The notes beneath the pieces were generated by a model. It did not search any database. It saw only the letters and a program-made list of their open reading frames with translations, and was not told the origin of the DNA. This document shows positions 26,140-33,748 of a DNA stretch of 64,000 bases, piece by piece. A program made the position numbers and the translations under genes. The stretch comes from Nocardioides sp. IC4_145 (GTDB lineage Bacteria > Actinomycetota > Actinomycetes > Propionibacteriales > Nocardioidaceae). The first letter of the stretch is position 1. Every line of letters starts with the position of its first letter. Location: contig NZ_JAANMS010000001.1 in assembly GCF_011250565.1 (NCBI RefSeq), forward strand, positions 124,001 to 188,000, given 5' to 3'.

Positions 26140-27183
26140 ATGAAACTCGGACTGCAGCTCGGCTACTGGGGCGCCCAGCCGCCGACGGGGGTCGCGGAGC
26201 TCGTGGCGGCGGCCGAGGACGCCGGCTTCGACGCGGTGTTCACGGCCGAGGCGTGGGGCTCCGACGCGTTCACCCCGCTGGCCTGGTGGGGGCGCGAGAC
26301 GACGCGCCTGCGCCTGGGCACCTCGATCGTGCAGATGTCGGGTCGCACGCCCACCTCGATCGCCATGCACGCCCTCACGCTGGACCACCTCAGCGGCGGT
26401 CGCGTGGTGCTCGGCATGGGCGTGAGCGGTCCCCAGGTCGTGGAGGGCTGGTACGGCCAGCCGTTCGCGAGGCCGCTCGCCCGCACCCGTGAGGTCGTCG
26501 ACATCATCCGCAAGGTCCTCGCCCGCGAGGCGCCGGTGACCAACGACGGCCCGCACCACCCCATGCCGTACGCCGGGCCGGGTGCGACAGGGCTGGGCAA
26601 GCCGCTGAAGTCGATCGTCCACCCGCTGCGCGCCGACATCCCCATCTGGCTCGGCGCCGAGGGCCCCAAGAACGTCGCGCAGACCGCCGAGATCGCCGAC
26701 GGCTGGATCCCGATCTTCTACACGCCGCGCTCGGCCGGGATGTACCAGCCGTGGCTCGACGAGGGCTTCGCGCGGCCCGGCGCACGGCGTACCCGTGCCG
26801 ACTTCGAGATCGCCGCCACCTGCCACCTCGAGATCGTCGAGGACGCCGCCGGCAAGCAGGCCGTCATCGACGCGATGAAGCCGTTCGTCGCGCTCTACAT
26901 GGGCGGCATGGGGGCCAAGGACCAGAACTTCCACAAGCAGGTCTTCGAGCGGATGGGCCACGCCGAGCTGGCCGCGCAGGTCCAGGAGCTCTACCTGACC
27001 GGTGAGAAGGACAAGGCGACCGCGCTGATCCCCGACGAGCTGGTCGACGACATGCACATCATCGGAACCGCGGGCGAGGTGCGCGAGCGCGTCGCCCAGT
27101 GGGAGGAGACCGGAGTGACCACCCTGCTGCTCAGCTGCCGTTCCGCGGACGAGGTCCGCCGCGTCGCGGAGGTGCTCGCATGA
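26140..27183 (+). CDS. LLM-class F420-dependent oxidoreductase (Rv3520c-like)
   Basis: This 347-aa luciferase-like TIM-barrel protein has LGLQLGYWGAQPPTG at the N-terminus, GFDAVFTAEAWGSDAFTPLA near 29, RVVLGMGVSGPQVVEGWYG near 90 and IPIWLGAEGPKNVAQTAEIA near 167, typical of coenzyme F420-dependent members. The length equals that recalled for Rv3520c, a KstR-regulated gene beside ltp3/ltp4. It probably reduces or oxidises a sterol side-chain or ring intermediate. It overlaps the downstream ligase gene by 4 nt (ATGA). ATG at 26140 is preferred; GTG 26131 is possible. Confidence 0.83.
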   Translation: MKLGLQLGYWGAQPPTGVAELVAAAEDAGFDAVFTAEAWGSDAFTPLAWWGRETTRLRLGTSIVQMSGRTPTSIAMHALTLDHLSGGRVVLGMGVSGPQVVEGWYGQPFARPLARTREVVDIIRKVLAREAPVTNDGPHHPMPYAGPGATGLGKPLKSIVHPLRADIPIWLGAEGPKNVAQTAEIADGWIPIFYTPRSAGMYQPWLDEGFARPGARRTRADFEIAATCHLEIVEDAAGKQAVIDAMKPFVALYMGGMGAKDQNFHKQVFERMGHAELAAQVQELYLTGEKDKATALIPDELVDDMHIIGTAGEVRERVAQWEETGVTTLLLSCRSADEVRRVAEVLA

Positions 27184-28811
27184 GCACCGACCACACCACG
27201 GAGGAGCTCATGCGGCTCGGCACCCACAACGGCCACCTCATGGTCGCGGCGCTGAAGAAGCACCGCACCAAGCCGGTCATGCACCTCGGCGAGGTGACGC
27301 TGACGGGCGGCGAGGTGGCCCAGCGCATCAGCCAGTACGTCCAGGCGTTCGAGGCGCTCGGCGCCGGCCGCGGCACGGCGGGCGCGCTGCTCGCGCTCAA
27401 CCGGCCCGAGGTGCTGTTCATCCTGGGCGCGGGGCAGACACAGGGCTACCGGCGCACGTCGCTGCACCCGCTCGGCTCGCTCGAGGACCACGCCTACGTC
27501 ATCAACGACGCCGAGATCACCACGCTGGTGATCGACCCGAACCCGATGTTCGTCGAGCGGGCGCTCGGCCTGCTCGAGCGGTGCCCGGCCCTGGACAAGG
27601 TGCTGACCATCGGGCCGGTGCCCGGGGAGCTCGCGGCGACCCGCGCGGAGACCGCGGACCTGACCGCGGAGGCGGCGGAGTTCGACCCGCAGCCGCTCGA
27701 GGCCGTGCTGCTGCCACACGACCACGTCGTGTCGATCACCTACACCGGCGGCACGACCGGCAAGCCCAAGGGCGTCATCGGCACCGCGCGGCAGATGAAC
27801 ACGATGACGCAGATCCAGATGTCGGAGTGGGAGTGGCCCGAGTCGCCGCGGTTCCTCATGTGCACCCCCCTCTCGCACGCCGGCGCGGCGTTCTTCGTGC
27901 CGACCGTGCTTAAGGGCGGCTGCCTCTACGTCCTGGCGAAGTTCGACCCGGCCGAGGTGCTCCGCACGATCGAGGAGCAGCGGATCACCGCGACCATGCT
28001 GGTGCCGTCGATGCTCTACGCGCTGATGGACCACCCCGACTCGCGCACCCGCGACCTGTCCTCGCTCGAGACCGTCTACTACGGCGCCTCGGCGATCAAC
28101 CCGGTGCGGCTGCGCGAGGCGATCGACCGGTTCGGGCCGATCTTCGCGCAGTACTACGGCCAGTCCGAGGCGCCGATGGTCATCTCCTACCTCGGCAAGG
28201 ACGACCACGTCTCCTGGGACGACCGCCGGCTGTCCTCGTGCGGGCGCCCGTCGGCGTTCCTGCGCACCGCCCTGCTCGGTGAGGACGGCAAGCCCGTCCC
28301 GACCGGCGAGCCGGGGGAGATCTGCGTGGCTGGGCCGTTGCTGGCCGGTGGCTACTGGAAGCTGCCAGAGCCGACCGCCGAGACCTTCCGCGACGGGTGG
28401 ATGCACACCGGCGACGTGGCCCGCGAGGACGAGGACGGCTACTGGTACATCGTGGACCGCACCAAGGACATGATCGTCACCGGCGGCTTCAACGTCTTCC
28501 CCCGCGAGGTCGAGGACGTCGTGGCCGAGCACCCGGCGGTCGCGCAGGTCGGCGTCATCGGCACCCCGCACGAGAAGTTCGGCGAGGCGGTCACCGCCAT
28601 CGTCGTGCTCCGCGAGGACGCGGCCCGCGACGAGGAGTCGGTGGCGCGGATGACCGCCGAGATCCAAGAGATGGTCAAGGAGCGCAAGGGCTCGGTGCAG
28701 GCGCCCAAGCAGGTCGTCGTCGCCGACGCGCTCCCGCTGACCGCGCTCGGCAAGCCGGACAAGAAGGCGCTGCGCGCGCAGTACTGGACCGGCGAACGGG
28801 CGGTCGGCTGA
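27180..28811 (+). CDS. fadD8: Acyl-CoA synthetase, FadD8-like
   Basis: This 543-aa ANL ligase has the P-loop TYTGGTTGKPKGVIGTARQ near 188, FAQYYGQSEAP near 320 and WMHTGDVAREDEDGYWYIVD near 405, ending ALGKPDKKALRAQYW. Its N-terminal THNGHLMVAALKKH and KPVMHLGEVTLTGGEVAQRI match mycobacterial FadD8 as recalled. It is translationally coupled to the F420-type enzyme and downstream of a KstR site, so a steroid-derived carboxylate is a likely substrate, but this is inference. Confidence 0.78.
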   Translation: MSTDHTTEELMRLGTHNGHLMVAALKKHRTKPVMHLGEVTLTGGEVAQRISQYVQAFEALGAGRGTAGALLALNRPEVLFILGAGQTQGYRRTSLHPLGSLEDHAYVINDAEITTLVIDPNPMFVERALGLLERCPALDKVLTIGPVPGELAATRAETADLTAEAAEFDPQPLEAVLLPHDHVVSITYTGGTTGKPKGVIGTARQMNTMTQIQMSEWEWPESPRFLMCTPLSHAGAAFFVPTVLKGGCLYVLAKFDPAEVLRTIEEQRITATMLVPSMLYALMDHPDSRTRDLSSLETVYYGASAINPVRLREAIDRFGPIFAQYYGQSEAPMVISYLGKDDHVSWDDRRLSSCGRPSAFLRTALLGEDGKPVPTGEPGEICVAGPLLAGGYWKLPEPTAETFRDGWMHTGDVAREDEDGYWYIVDRTKDMIVTGGFNVFPREVEDVVAEHPAVAQVGVIGTPHEKFGEAVTAIVVLREDAARDEESVARMTAEIQEMVKERKGSVQAPKQVVVADALPLTALGKPDKKALRAQYWTGERAVG

Positions 28812-28816
28812 CGCAC

Positions 28817-28822
28817 TAGCCT
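28817..28822 (+). promoter_or_regulatory. -10 element (TAGCCT) of the TetR gene, leaderless
   Basis: TAGCCT lies 6 nt before the GTG at 28829, suggesting its own promoter in the 17-bp gap after fadD8. Confidence 0.5.
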
Positions 28823-28828
28823 GCGCGC

Positions 28829-29377
28829 GTGACCGGCACCAGCACGCGCGCGGCGATCGCCGAGGCCGCCCGACGGCAGTTCCAGGCCGGGGGGTACGCC
28901 GCCACGTCGGTGCGGTCGGTCGCCGCCGAGGCCGGCGTCGACGCCGCGCTGGTGATGCGCCACTTCGGCTCCAAGGAGCAGCTGTTCATCGAGACGATCG
29001 ACGTCGAGGGCGCCTTCGAGCAGGCGCTGGACGGTCCGGTCGGGCGGCTGGGGGAGCGGCTCGTGTCCCTGGTGCTGGACGACGGGCTCGGCCGCGTGTT
29101 CCGGACGACGTACCGCGCCATGATCCGGGCCACCGACAGCGGCCAGGTCCGCGCCCACCTGCTCGAGGCGATGGACGCGACCCTGGCCGCCCCGCTGGCC
29201 GAGCGGCTCAGCGGGCCGGACGTCGTCCTGCGGGCTCGGCTCGTGGCCGCGCAGGTCGGTGGGCTGCTGGAGGCGGTCGCCATCCTCGAGGACCCCGTCG
29301 TCGCCGGCGCAGCGGTCGAGGACGTCGCCCGGTGGTACGGCGCCGCCGTCCAGGCCCTCGTGGACGGCGACGCCTGA
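28829..29377 (+). CDS. TetR-family transcriptional regulator
   Basis: This 182-aa protein has an N-terminal HTH (YAATSVRSVAAEAGVDAALV, about 24-43, then RHFGSKEQLF) and a C-terminal TetR_C-type domain ending ARWYGAAVQALVDGDA. It is neither KstR nor KstR2-like in its recognition helix. It has its own leaderless promoter, so it may control itself or the neighbouring fadD8/LLM genes. The target is unknown. It converges on an 85-aa gene. Confidence 0.8.
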   Translation: MTGTSTRAAIAEAARRQFQAGGYAATSVRSVAAEAGVDAALVMRHFGSKEQLFIETIDVEGAFEQALDGPVGRLGERLVSLVLDDGLGRVFRTTYRAMIRATDSGQVRAHLLEAMDATLAAPLAERLSGPDVVLRARLVAAQVGGLLEAVAILEDPVVAGAAVEDVARWYGAAVQALVDGDA

Positions 29378-29384
29378 GCCGCTC

Positions 29385-29642
29385 CTAGAGGAGGCCCTGG
29401 ACCGCCCGGGTGTCGCCGTCGCGGCCCACGACGAGCTGGGTGCCGTCGGCGTTGTCGAGGTACTCCCGCACCGGGTCCAGCTCCAGCCCGGTCGCCTCGG
29501 CGATGTCGGTGTCCTTGATCGACGTGACCGCCTGGCCGAAGCCCTCCGGCGGCGCGAACTCGTCGCCGCCCTGGGCACGCTGCCAGAGCTCGCGGATCGT
29601 GTTGAGCAGGTCGTCGGTCGTTGCTTCCAGGTCGCTGGTCAT
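29385..29642 (-). CDS. Hypothetical protein (85 aa)
   Basis: This is an acidic, soluble, probably all-helical small protein (LEATTDDLLNTIRELWQRAQ near residue 5, then EATGLELDPVREYLDNAD near 49). The second part resembles a short winged-helix or tetratricopeptide-like fragment, but I cannot assign a family. The ATG start has no strong Shine-Dalgarno. Codon use with G/C at third positions is consistent with coding. It is convergent with the TetR gene 7 bp away. Confidence 0.55.
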   Translation of the reverse strand: MTSDLEATTDDLLNTIRELWQRAQGGDEFAPPEGFGQAVTSIKDTDIAEATGLELDPVREYLDNADGTQLVVGRDGDTRAVQGLL

Positions 29643-29739
29643 GCCCGCGCGGTACCCGGGCGCCCCGCCGCCAACGGCCCCCGCCGCTGCGGGGAACGTC
29701 TCCGGTCGACCCGCTGGCCGCGGGCCCTGAGCCGTGCGG

Positions 29740-29904
29740 TCAGTCGTCTCGGAGGGCGGCGTGCTGGTCGGTGTTGCGGCCGGCGTGGGGGTCGGGGAGG
29801 AGTGCGGGGTCGAGGGACGTGACCGTGTCGTCGACCGGCACGACGGCGGGCAGCGTGCGGTAGTCGGGTCGGTCGCCGGGGCCGCGACGGCTCGGGGTGG
29901 TCAT
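29740..29904 (-). CDS. Possible small protein (54 aa)
   Basis: An ORF from ATG 29904 encodes a Pro/Asp-rich peptide (RPDYRTLPAVVPVDDTVTSL; C-terminal GRNTDQHAALRDD). I do not recognise it. Third positions are strongly G/C and no larger overlapping gene explains the region, but there is only a weak GGCGGG as ribosome site. It may be real or chance. Confidence 0.35.
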   Translation of the reverse strand: MTTPSRRGPGDRPDYRTLPAVVPVDDTVTSLDPALLPDPHAGRNTDQHAALRDD

Positions 29905-30062
29905 CCCGCCAGTGTGGTGCGGACGGAGCCGTTGGCGAAAGGGCTGCTGGGTACCCGGGCCGGCATGAGGGTGAGGGACCTACGGCCGTGGACACGTCAC
30001 GGCGTCTCGACGACGCTCGCCGGCGCTCGCTGCTCGACCAGCAGCGCCGGAGCGCCGCGACG

Positions 30063-30911
30063 TCAGGAGGCGGTGAACTGCGGCGCGCGCTTCTCGGCGA
30101 AGGCGCGGGGGCCCTCCTTGGCGTCGTTCGAGGCGAAGACGGCGGCGCCGACGCGGGCGTCGTCCTTCCACGCCTCGTCCTCGTGCTTGCCCTCGGACTC
30201 GCGCATGGTGCGGAGGATGGCCTGGACGGCGAGCGGGCCGTTCGCGGCGATCATGTCCGCGATCTCGTGGGCCTTGGCGAGCGCCTGGCCGTCGGGGACG
30301 ACGTGCCCGACGAGGCCGATCTCCTTGGCCTCGGGCGCCTTGATGTGGCGACCGGTCAGCAGCAGGTCGGCGGCGACGGTGTAGGGGATCTGGCGGACGA
30401 GACGGACGGCCGAGCCGCCCATCGGGTAGAGGCTCCAGCGCGCCTCGGAGATGCCGAACTTCGCCGACTCGCCGGCCACCCGGATGTCGGTGCCCTGGAG
30501 GATCTCGGTCCCGCCGGCGATCGCCGGTCCCTCGACGGCGGCGATGAGCGGCTTGGTGAGACGGAAGCCCTTGAGCAGCCCCTTGATCACCGTCGGGTCG
30601 TACTCACCGGACTCGAAGCTCTCCGACGGCGGGCGCTTCGACATCGACTTCAGGTCCGCGCCGGCGCAGAAGTAGCCGCCGGCCCCGGTCAGGATGCAGA
30701 CGCGGATCTCCGGGTCGGAGTTCACCCGGTCCCACGCCTCCTCCATGATCGCGAGCATCTCGCCGGAGAGCGCGTTGCGGGAGGCGGGACGGTTCATCGT
30801 CACGACCAGCTTGTGGCCGTCCTGCTCGACGAGGCAGTGCGGCTCCTCCGGCGTCTCGGCGCCACCGGGGGCGCTCGCGGGAGTGGTCTGGGAGGCGTCC
30901 GTGCTGGTCAT
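30063..30911 (-). CDS. echA19: EchA19, enoyl-CoA hydratase of sterol side-chain degradation
   Basis: This 282-aa crotonase has [18 protein letters not shown], the oxyanion segments [11 protein letters not shown] near 85 and [20 protein letters not shown] near 127, then [20 protein letters not shown]. These match Rv3516 (EchA19), a hydratase of cholesterol side-chain enoyl-CoAs. The N-terminus carries about 25 extra Ala/Thr/Pro-rich residues. The start at 30911 is supported by a TAGCAT -10 6 nt upstream. It is divergent from fadD19 over one KstR site. Confidence 0.9.
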   Translation of the reverse strand: MTSTDASQTTPASAPGGAETPEEPHCLVEQDGHKLVVTMNRPASRNALSGEMLAIMEEAWDRVNSDPEIRVCILTGAGGYFCAGADLKSMSKRPPSESFESGEYDPTVIKGLLKGFRLTKPLIAAVEGPAIAGGTEILQGTDIRVAGESAKFGISEARWSLYPMGGSAVRLVRQIPYTVAADLLLTGRHIKAPEAKEIGLVGHVVPDGQALAKAHEIADMIAANGPLAVQAILRTMRESEGKHEDEAWKDDARVGAAVFASNDAKEGPRAFAEKRAPQFTAS

Positions 30912-30917
30912 GGCGGG

Positions 30918-30923
30918 ATGCTA
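30918..30923 (-). promoter_or_regulatory. -10 element (TAGCAT) of echA19, leaderless
   Basis: TAGCAT on the minus strand lies 6 nt before the echA19 ATG. Confidence 0.55.
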
Positions 30924-30932
30924 GCCAAGAAC

Positions 30933-30946
30933 GAGAACGTGTTCTA
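30933..30946. promoter_or_regulatory. KstR-type operator between echA19 and fadD19
   Basis: GAGAACGTGTTCTA fits TnnAACnnGTTnnA except the first base. It lies between the divergent -10 elements and overlaps that of fadD19. Confidence 0.78.
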
Positions 30947-30950
30947 GTCT
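30945..30950 (+). promoter_or_regulatory. -10 element (TAGTCT) of fadD19, leaderless
   Basis: TAGTCT lies 7 nt before the GTG at 30958; its first two bases are within the KstR-type site. Confidence 0.65.
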
Positions 30951-30957
30951 CGCCGCC

Positions 30958-32622
30958 GTGGCTCACAACATCGCTGACCTGTTCGAGCACGCGGTCGACG
31001 CCGCGCCCGACAACCCGGCCGTCAAGGTCGGGGACCGGGTCGCCACCTTCGCCGACCTCGAGGCCGAGTCCAACAAGCTCGCGCACTACCTGCAGTCGCA
31101 GGGCGTGGGGCCCGGCGACCACGTCGGCATCTACGCCAAGAACAGCATCGAGCACGTCGTCGCGGTGCTGGCGGTGACGAAGATCCGCGCGGTCAACATC
31201 AACGTCAACTACCGCTACGTCGAGGGCGAGCTGAACTACCTCTTCGACAACGCCGACGTCGTGGCGCTCATCCACGAGCGGACGTACGCCGACCTGGTCG
31301 CGGCCTGCTTCCCGAAGCACGACAAGCTGCGGGTGGCGGTCGTCGTGCCCGACGTCCTGGAGCCGGACGACGCGAGCGACGTGTCGTCGTACGGCGGCGT
31401 CCTGTGGGAGGACGCGCTGGCGGGCCAGTCGGCCGAGCGCGACTTCGGCGAGCGCAGCGGCGACGACCTGCACATCATCTACACCGGCGGCACGACCGGC
31501 TTCCCGAAGGGCGTCATGTGGCGCCACGAGGACTTCTGGCGGGTGCTCGGCGGCGGCATCGACTTCTACACCGGCACGCCGCTGGACGAGCACGACCAGT
31601 CCAAGCAGGCGACCGACCCGCGGATGGTCACGTTCCCGCTGAGCCCGCTCATGCACGGCGGCGCGCAGGCCGGCCTGCTCATGCACCTGTTCGCGGGCCA
31701 CCTCACGATCCTCGAGCCGAAGTTCGACCCCGTCCGCACCTGGGAGATCATCGACCGCGAGAAGGTCCAGCTGATCTTCATGACCGGCGACGCGATGGCG
31801 CGCCCGCTCATCGAGGCCTACGAGGCCGGCGGCTTCGACGGCTCCAGCCTGTTCGCGATCTCCAGTAGCGCGGCCATCTTCAGCCCGCCGGTGAAGAAGC
31901 GGTGGATGGACGCCTTCCCGAACGCGGTGTTCACCGACTCCATCGGCGCCTCGGAGACCGGCTTCCAGGGCATGGGCATGCAGGAGCGGGACAAGATCAG
32001 CCCCGACGGCCCCGTCGTCGCGCTCGGCCCGGCCAGCGTCGTCATCGACGAGGACAACCGCGTCCTCGACGTCAGCAAGGACGTCGGCAAGATCGGCCGC
32101 CTCGGCCGAGGCGGGCACGTCCCCGTCGGCTACTACAAGGACGAGGTCAAGTCCGCAGCGACCTTCCTGACCATCGACGGCGAGCGCTACTCCGTCCCCG
32201 GCGACAACGCCCGCATCGAGGAGGGTGGCAAGGTCACGCTGCTGGGCCGCGGCTCGAACTGCGTCAACACCGGCGGGGAGAAGGTCTACCCCGAAGAGGT
32301 CGAGATGGCGATCAAGGGCCACCCCGCGGTGTACGACGTGCTCGTGGTCGGTGTGCCCGACGAGCGGTACGGCCAGGCCGTGGCCGCCGTCGTCGAGCTG
32401 CGCGAGGGCCACTCGCTCGAGCTCGAGGAGCTCCGCACCTACCTGCGCGCACACCTGTCGGGCTACAAGCTGCCCCGCGCCCTCACGGTCGTCGACCGCG
32501 TGCCGCGCAACGCGACCGGCAAGGCGCAGTACCCCCGGGCCAAGGAGCTGGCCCTGTCCGCCTCCGGCCCGGCAGCCGCCGCCCCGTCCAGCCAGTCCGC
32601 CACCGCACCCACGGGAGCCTGA
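30958..32622 (+). CDS. fadD19: FadD19, steroid C26-oate CoA ligase
   Basis: This 554-aa ANL ligase has IIYTGGTTGFPKGVMWRHED near 176, FTDSIGASETGFQGMG near 323 and GEKVYPEEVEMAIKGHPAVY near 440. The sequence runs parallel to Rv3515c FadD19, including IAD-LFEHAVDAAPD and VNYRYVEGELNYLFDN. FadD19 activates the C26 carboxylate made by CYP125 and is essential for C24-branched sterols in Rhodococcus. The C-terminus ends in an Ala/Ser/Pro-rich tail of about 25 residues. A GTG start with leaderless -10 is supported. The gene 7 bp downstream is probably co-transcribed. Confidence 0.92.
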   Translation: MAHNIADLFEHAVDAAPDNPAVKVGDRVATFADLEAESNKLAHYLQSQGVGPGDHVGIYAKNSIEHVVAVLAVTKIRAVNINVNYRYVEGELNYLFDNADVVALIHERTYADLVAACFPKHDKLRVAVVVPDVLEPDDASDVSSYGGVLWEDALAGQSAERDFGERSGDDLHIIYTGGTTGFPKGVMWRHEDFWRVLGGGIDFYTGTPLDEHDQSKQATDPRMVTFPLSPLMHGGAQAGLLMHLFAGHLTILEPKFDPVRTWEIIDREKVQLIFMTGDAMARPLIEAYEAGGFDGSSLFAISSSAAIFSPPVKKRWMDAFPNAVFTDSIGASETGFQGMGMQERDKISPDGPVVALGPASVVIDEDNRVLDVSKDVGKIGRLGRGGHVPVGYYKDEVKSAATFLTIDGERYSVPGDNARIEEGGKVTLLGRGSNCVNTGGEKVYPEEVEMAIKGHPAVYDVLVVGVPDERYGQAVAAVVELREGHSLELEELRTYLRAHLSGYKLPRALTVVDRVPRNATGKAQYPRAKELALSASGPAAAAPSSQSATAPTGA

Positions 32623-32629
32623 GCACCTG

Positions 32630-33736
32630 ATGCGTACCCCCCTCTGCGACGCCTTCGGCATCGACTACCCGATCTTCGCCTTCACCCCCTCCGAGCACGT
32701 CGCGGCCGCCGTGTCGCGCGCCGGCGGCCTGGGCGTGCTCGGCTGCGTCCGCTTCAACGACACCGAGGAGCTGGAGCAGACGCTCAGCTGGCTCGACGAG
32801 AACACCGACGGCAAGCCGTACGGCGTCGACATCGTCATGCCGATGAAGGTGCCGGAGGAGGTCAAAGGGCTCGACGTGTCCTCGATGATCCCCGAGGGGC
32901 ACAAGCAGTTCGTCGACCAGACGCTGCTCAAGCTCGGCATCCCGCCGCTGCCCGAGGGCGAGGGTCGCGAGGGCGTGCTCGGCTGGCTGCACTCGGTGGC
33001 CCGCAGCCACCTCGACGTGGCGCTGCAGCACCGCCCGGTGCTCATCGCCAACGCCCTGGGCTCCCCGCCGAAGGACGTCATCGACAAGTGCCACGAGCAC
33101 GGCGTGAAGGTCGCCGCGCTCGCGGGCGCGGCCAAGCACGCGCTGTCCCACGTCGCCAACGGGGTCGACATCATCGTCGCCCAGGGCTACGAGGCCGGCG
33201 GCCACACCGGCGAGGTCGCCTCGATGGTGCTGCAGCCCGACATCGTCGACGCGGTAGGGCCCGACGTGCCGGTGCTCGGCGCCGGCGGCATCGGCTCGGG
33301 CCGCCAGATCGCGGCGTCGCTGGCGCTCGGCTCGCAGGGCGTGTGGACCGGCTCGATCTGGCTCGGCACCGAGGAGTACCGCAACCTCTCGGCCAACCAC
33401 TCCGCCTGGGAGACCGCCTTCACCCGCGCCTCGTCCAGCGACACCGTCCGCACCCGGGTCTACACCGGCAAGCCCGCGCGCCTGCTCAAGACGAGGTGGA
33501 CGGAGGCCTGGGCCGAGGAGGGTGCCCCGCAGCCGCTGCCGATGCCGCTGCAGAACCTCCTGGTCGCCGAGGCGCACAACCGGATCGTCGCGTCCAACGA
33601 CCCCGACGTCATCTCCATGCCGGTCGGCCAGGTCGTGGGTCGGATGAACGAGGTGCGTCCGGTCGCCGACGTCATGGCCGACCTGGTCGCGGAGTTCGAC
33701 GAGACCGTCAAGCGGCTCGACGGGATGACCGTCTAG
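32630..33736 (+). CDS. Nitronate monooxygenase-family flavoprotein
   Basis: This 368-aa 2-nitropropane dioxygenase/NMO-type TIM barrel has PIFAFTPSEHVAAAVSRAGG near 14, VAQGYEAGGHTGEV near 183 and VLGAGGIGSGRQIAASLALG near 214. It is longer than IpdC in this window and has a different middle part, so it is not a simple duplicate. It sits 7 bp after fadD19 and so is likely under KstR control. A role as a flavin-dependent isomerase/oxidase on steroid CoA esters is possible but not shown. Confidence 0.78.
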   Translation: MRTPLCDAFGIDYPIFAFTPSEHVAAAVSRAGGLGVLGCVRFNDTEELEQTLSWLDENTDGKPYGVDIVMPMKVPEEVKGLDVSSMIPEGHKQFVDQTLLKLGIPPLPEGEGREGVLGWLHSVARSHLDVALQHRPVLIANALGSPPKDVIDKCHEHGVKVAALAGAAKHALSHVANGVDIIVAQGYEAGGHTGEVASMVLQPDIVDAVGPDVPVLGAGGIGSGRQIAASLALGSQGVWTGSIWLGTEEYRNLSANHSAWETAFTRASSSDTVRTRVYTGKPARLLKTRWTEAWAEEGAPQPLPMPLQNLLVAEAHNRIVASNDPDVISMPVGQVVGRMNEVRPVADVMADLVAEFDETVKRLDGMTV

Positions 33737-33748
33737 GGGCCCGACCGC

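Noticed and set aside
30604..32661. A 685-codon minus-strand frame opposite fadD19
   Set aside because: It is antisense to FadD19 and its translation is unlike any family. Third-position GC supports the fadD19 frame instead.
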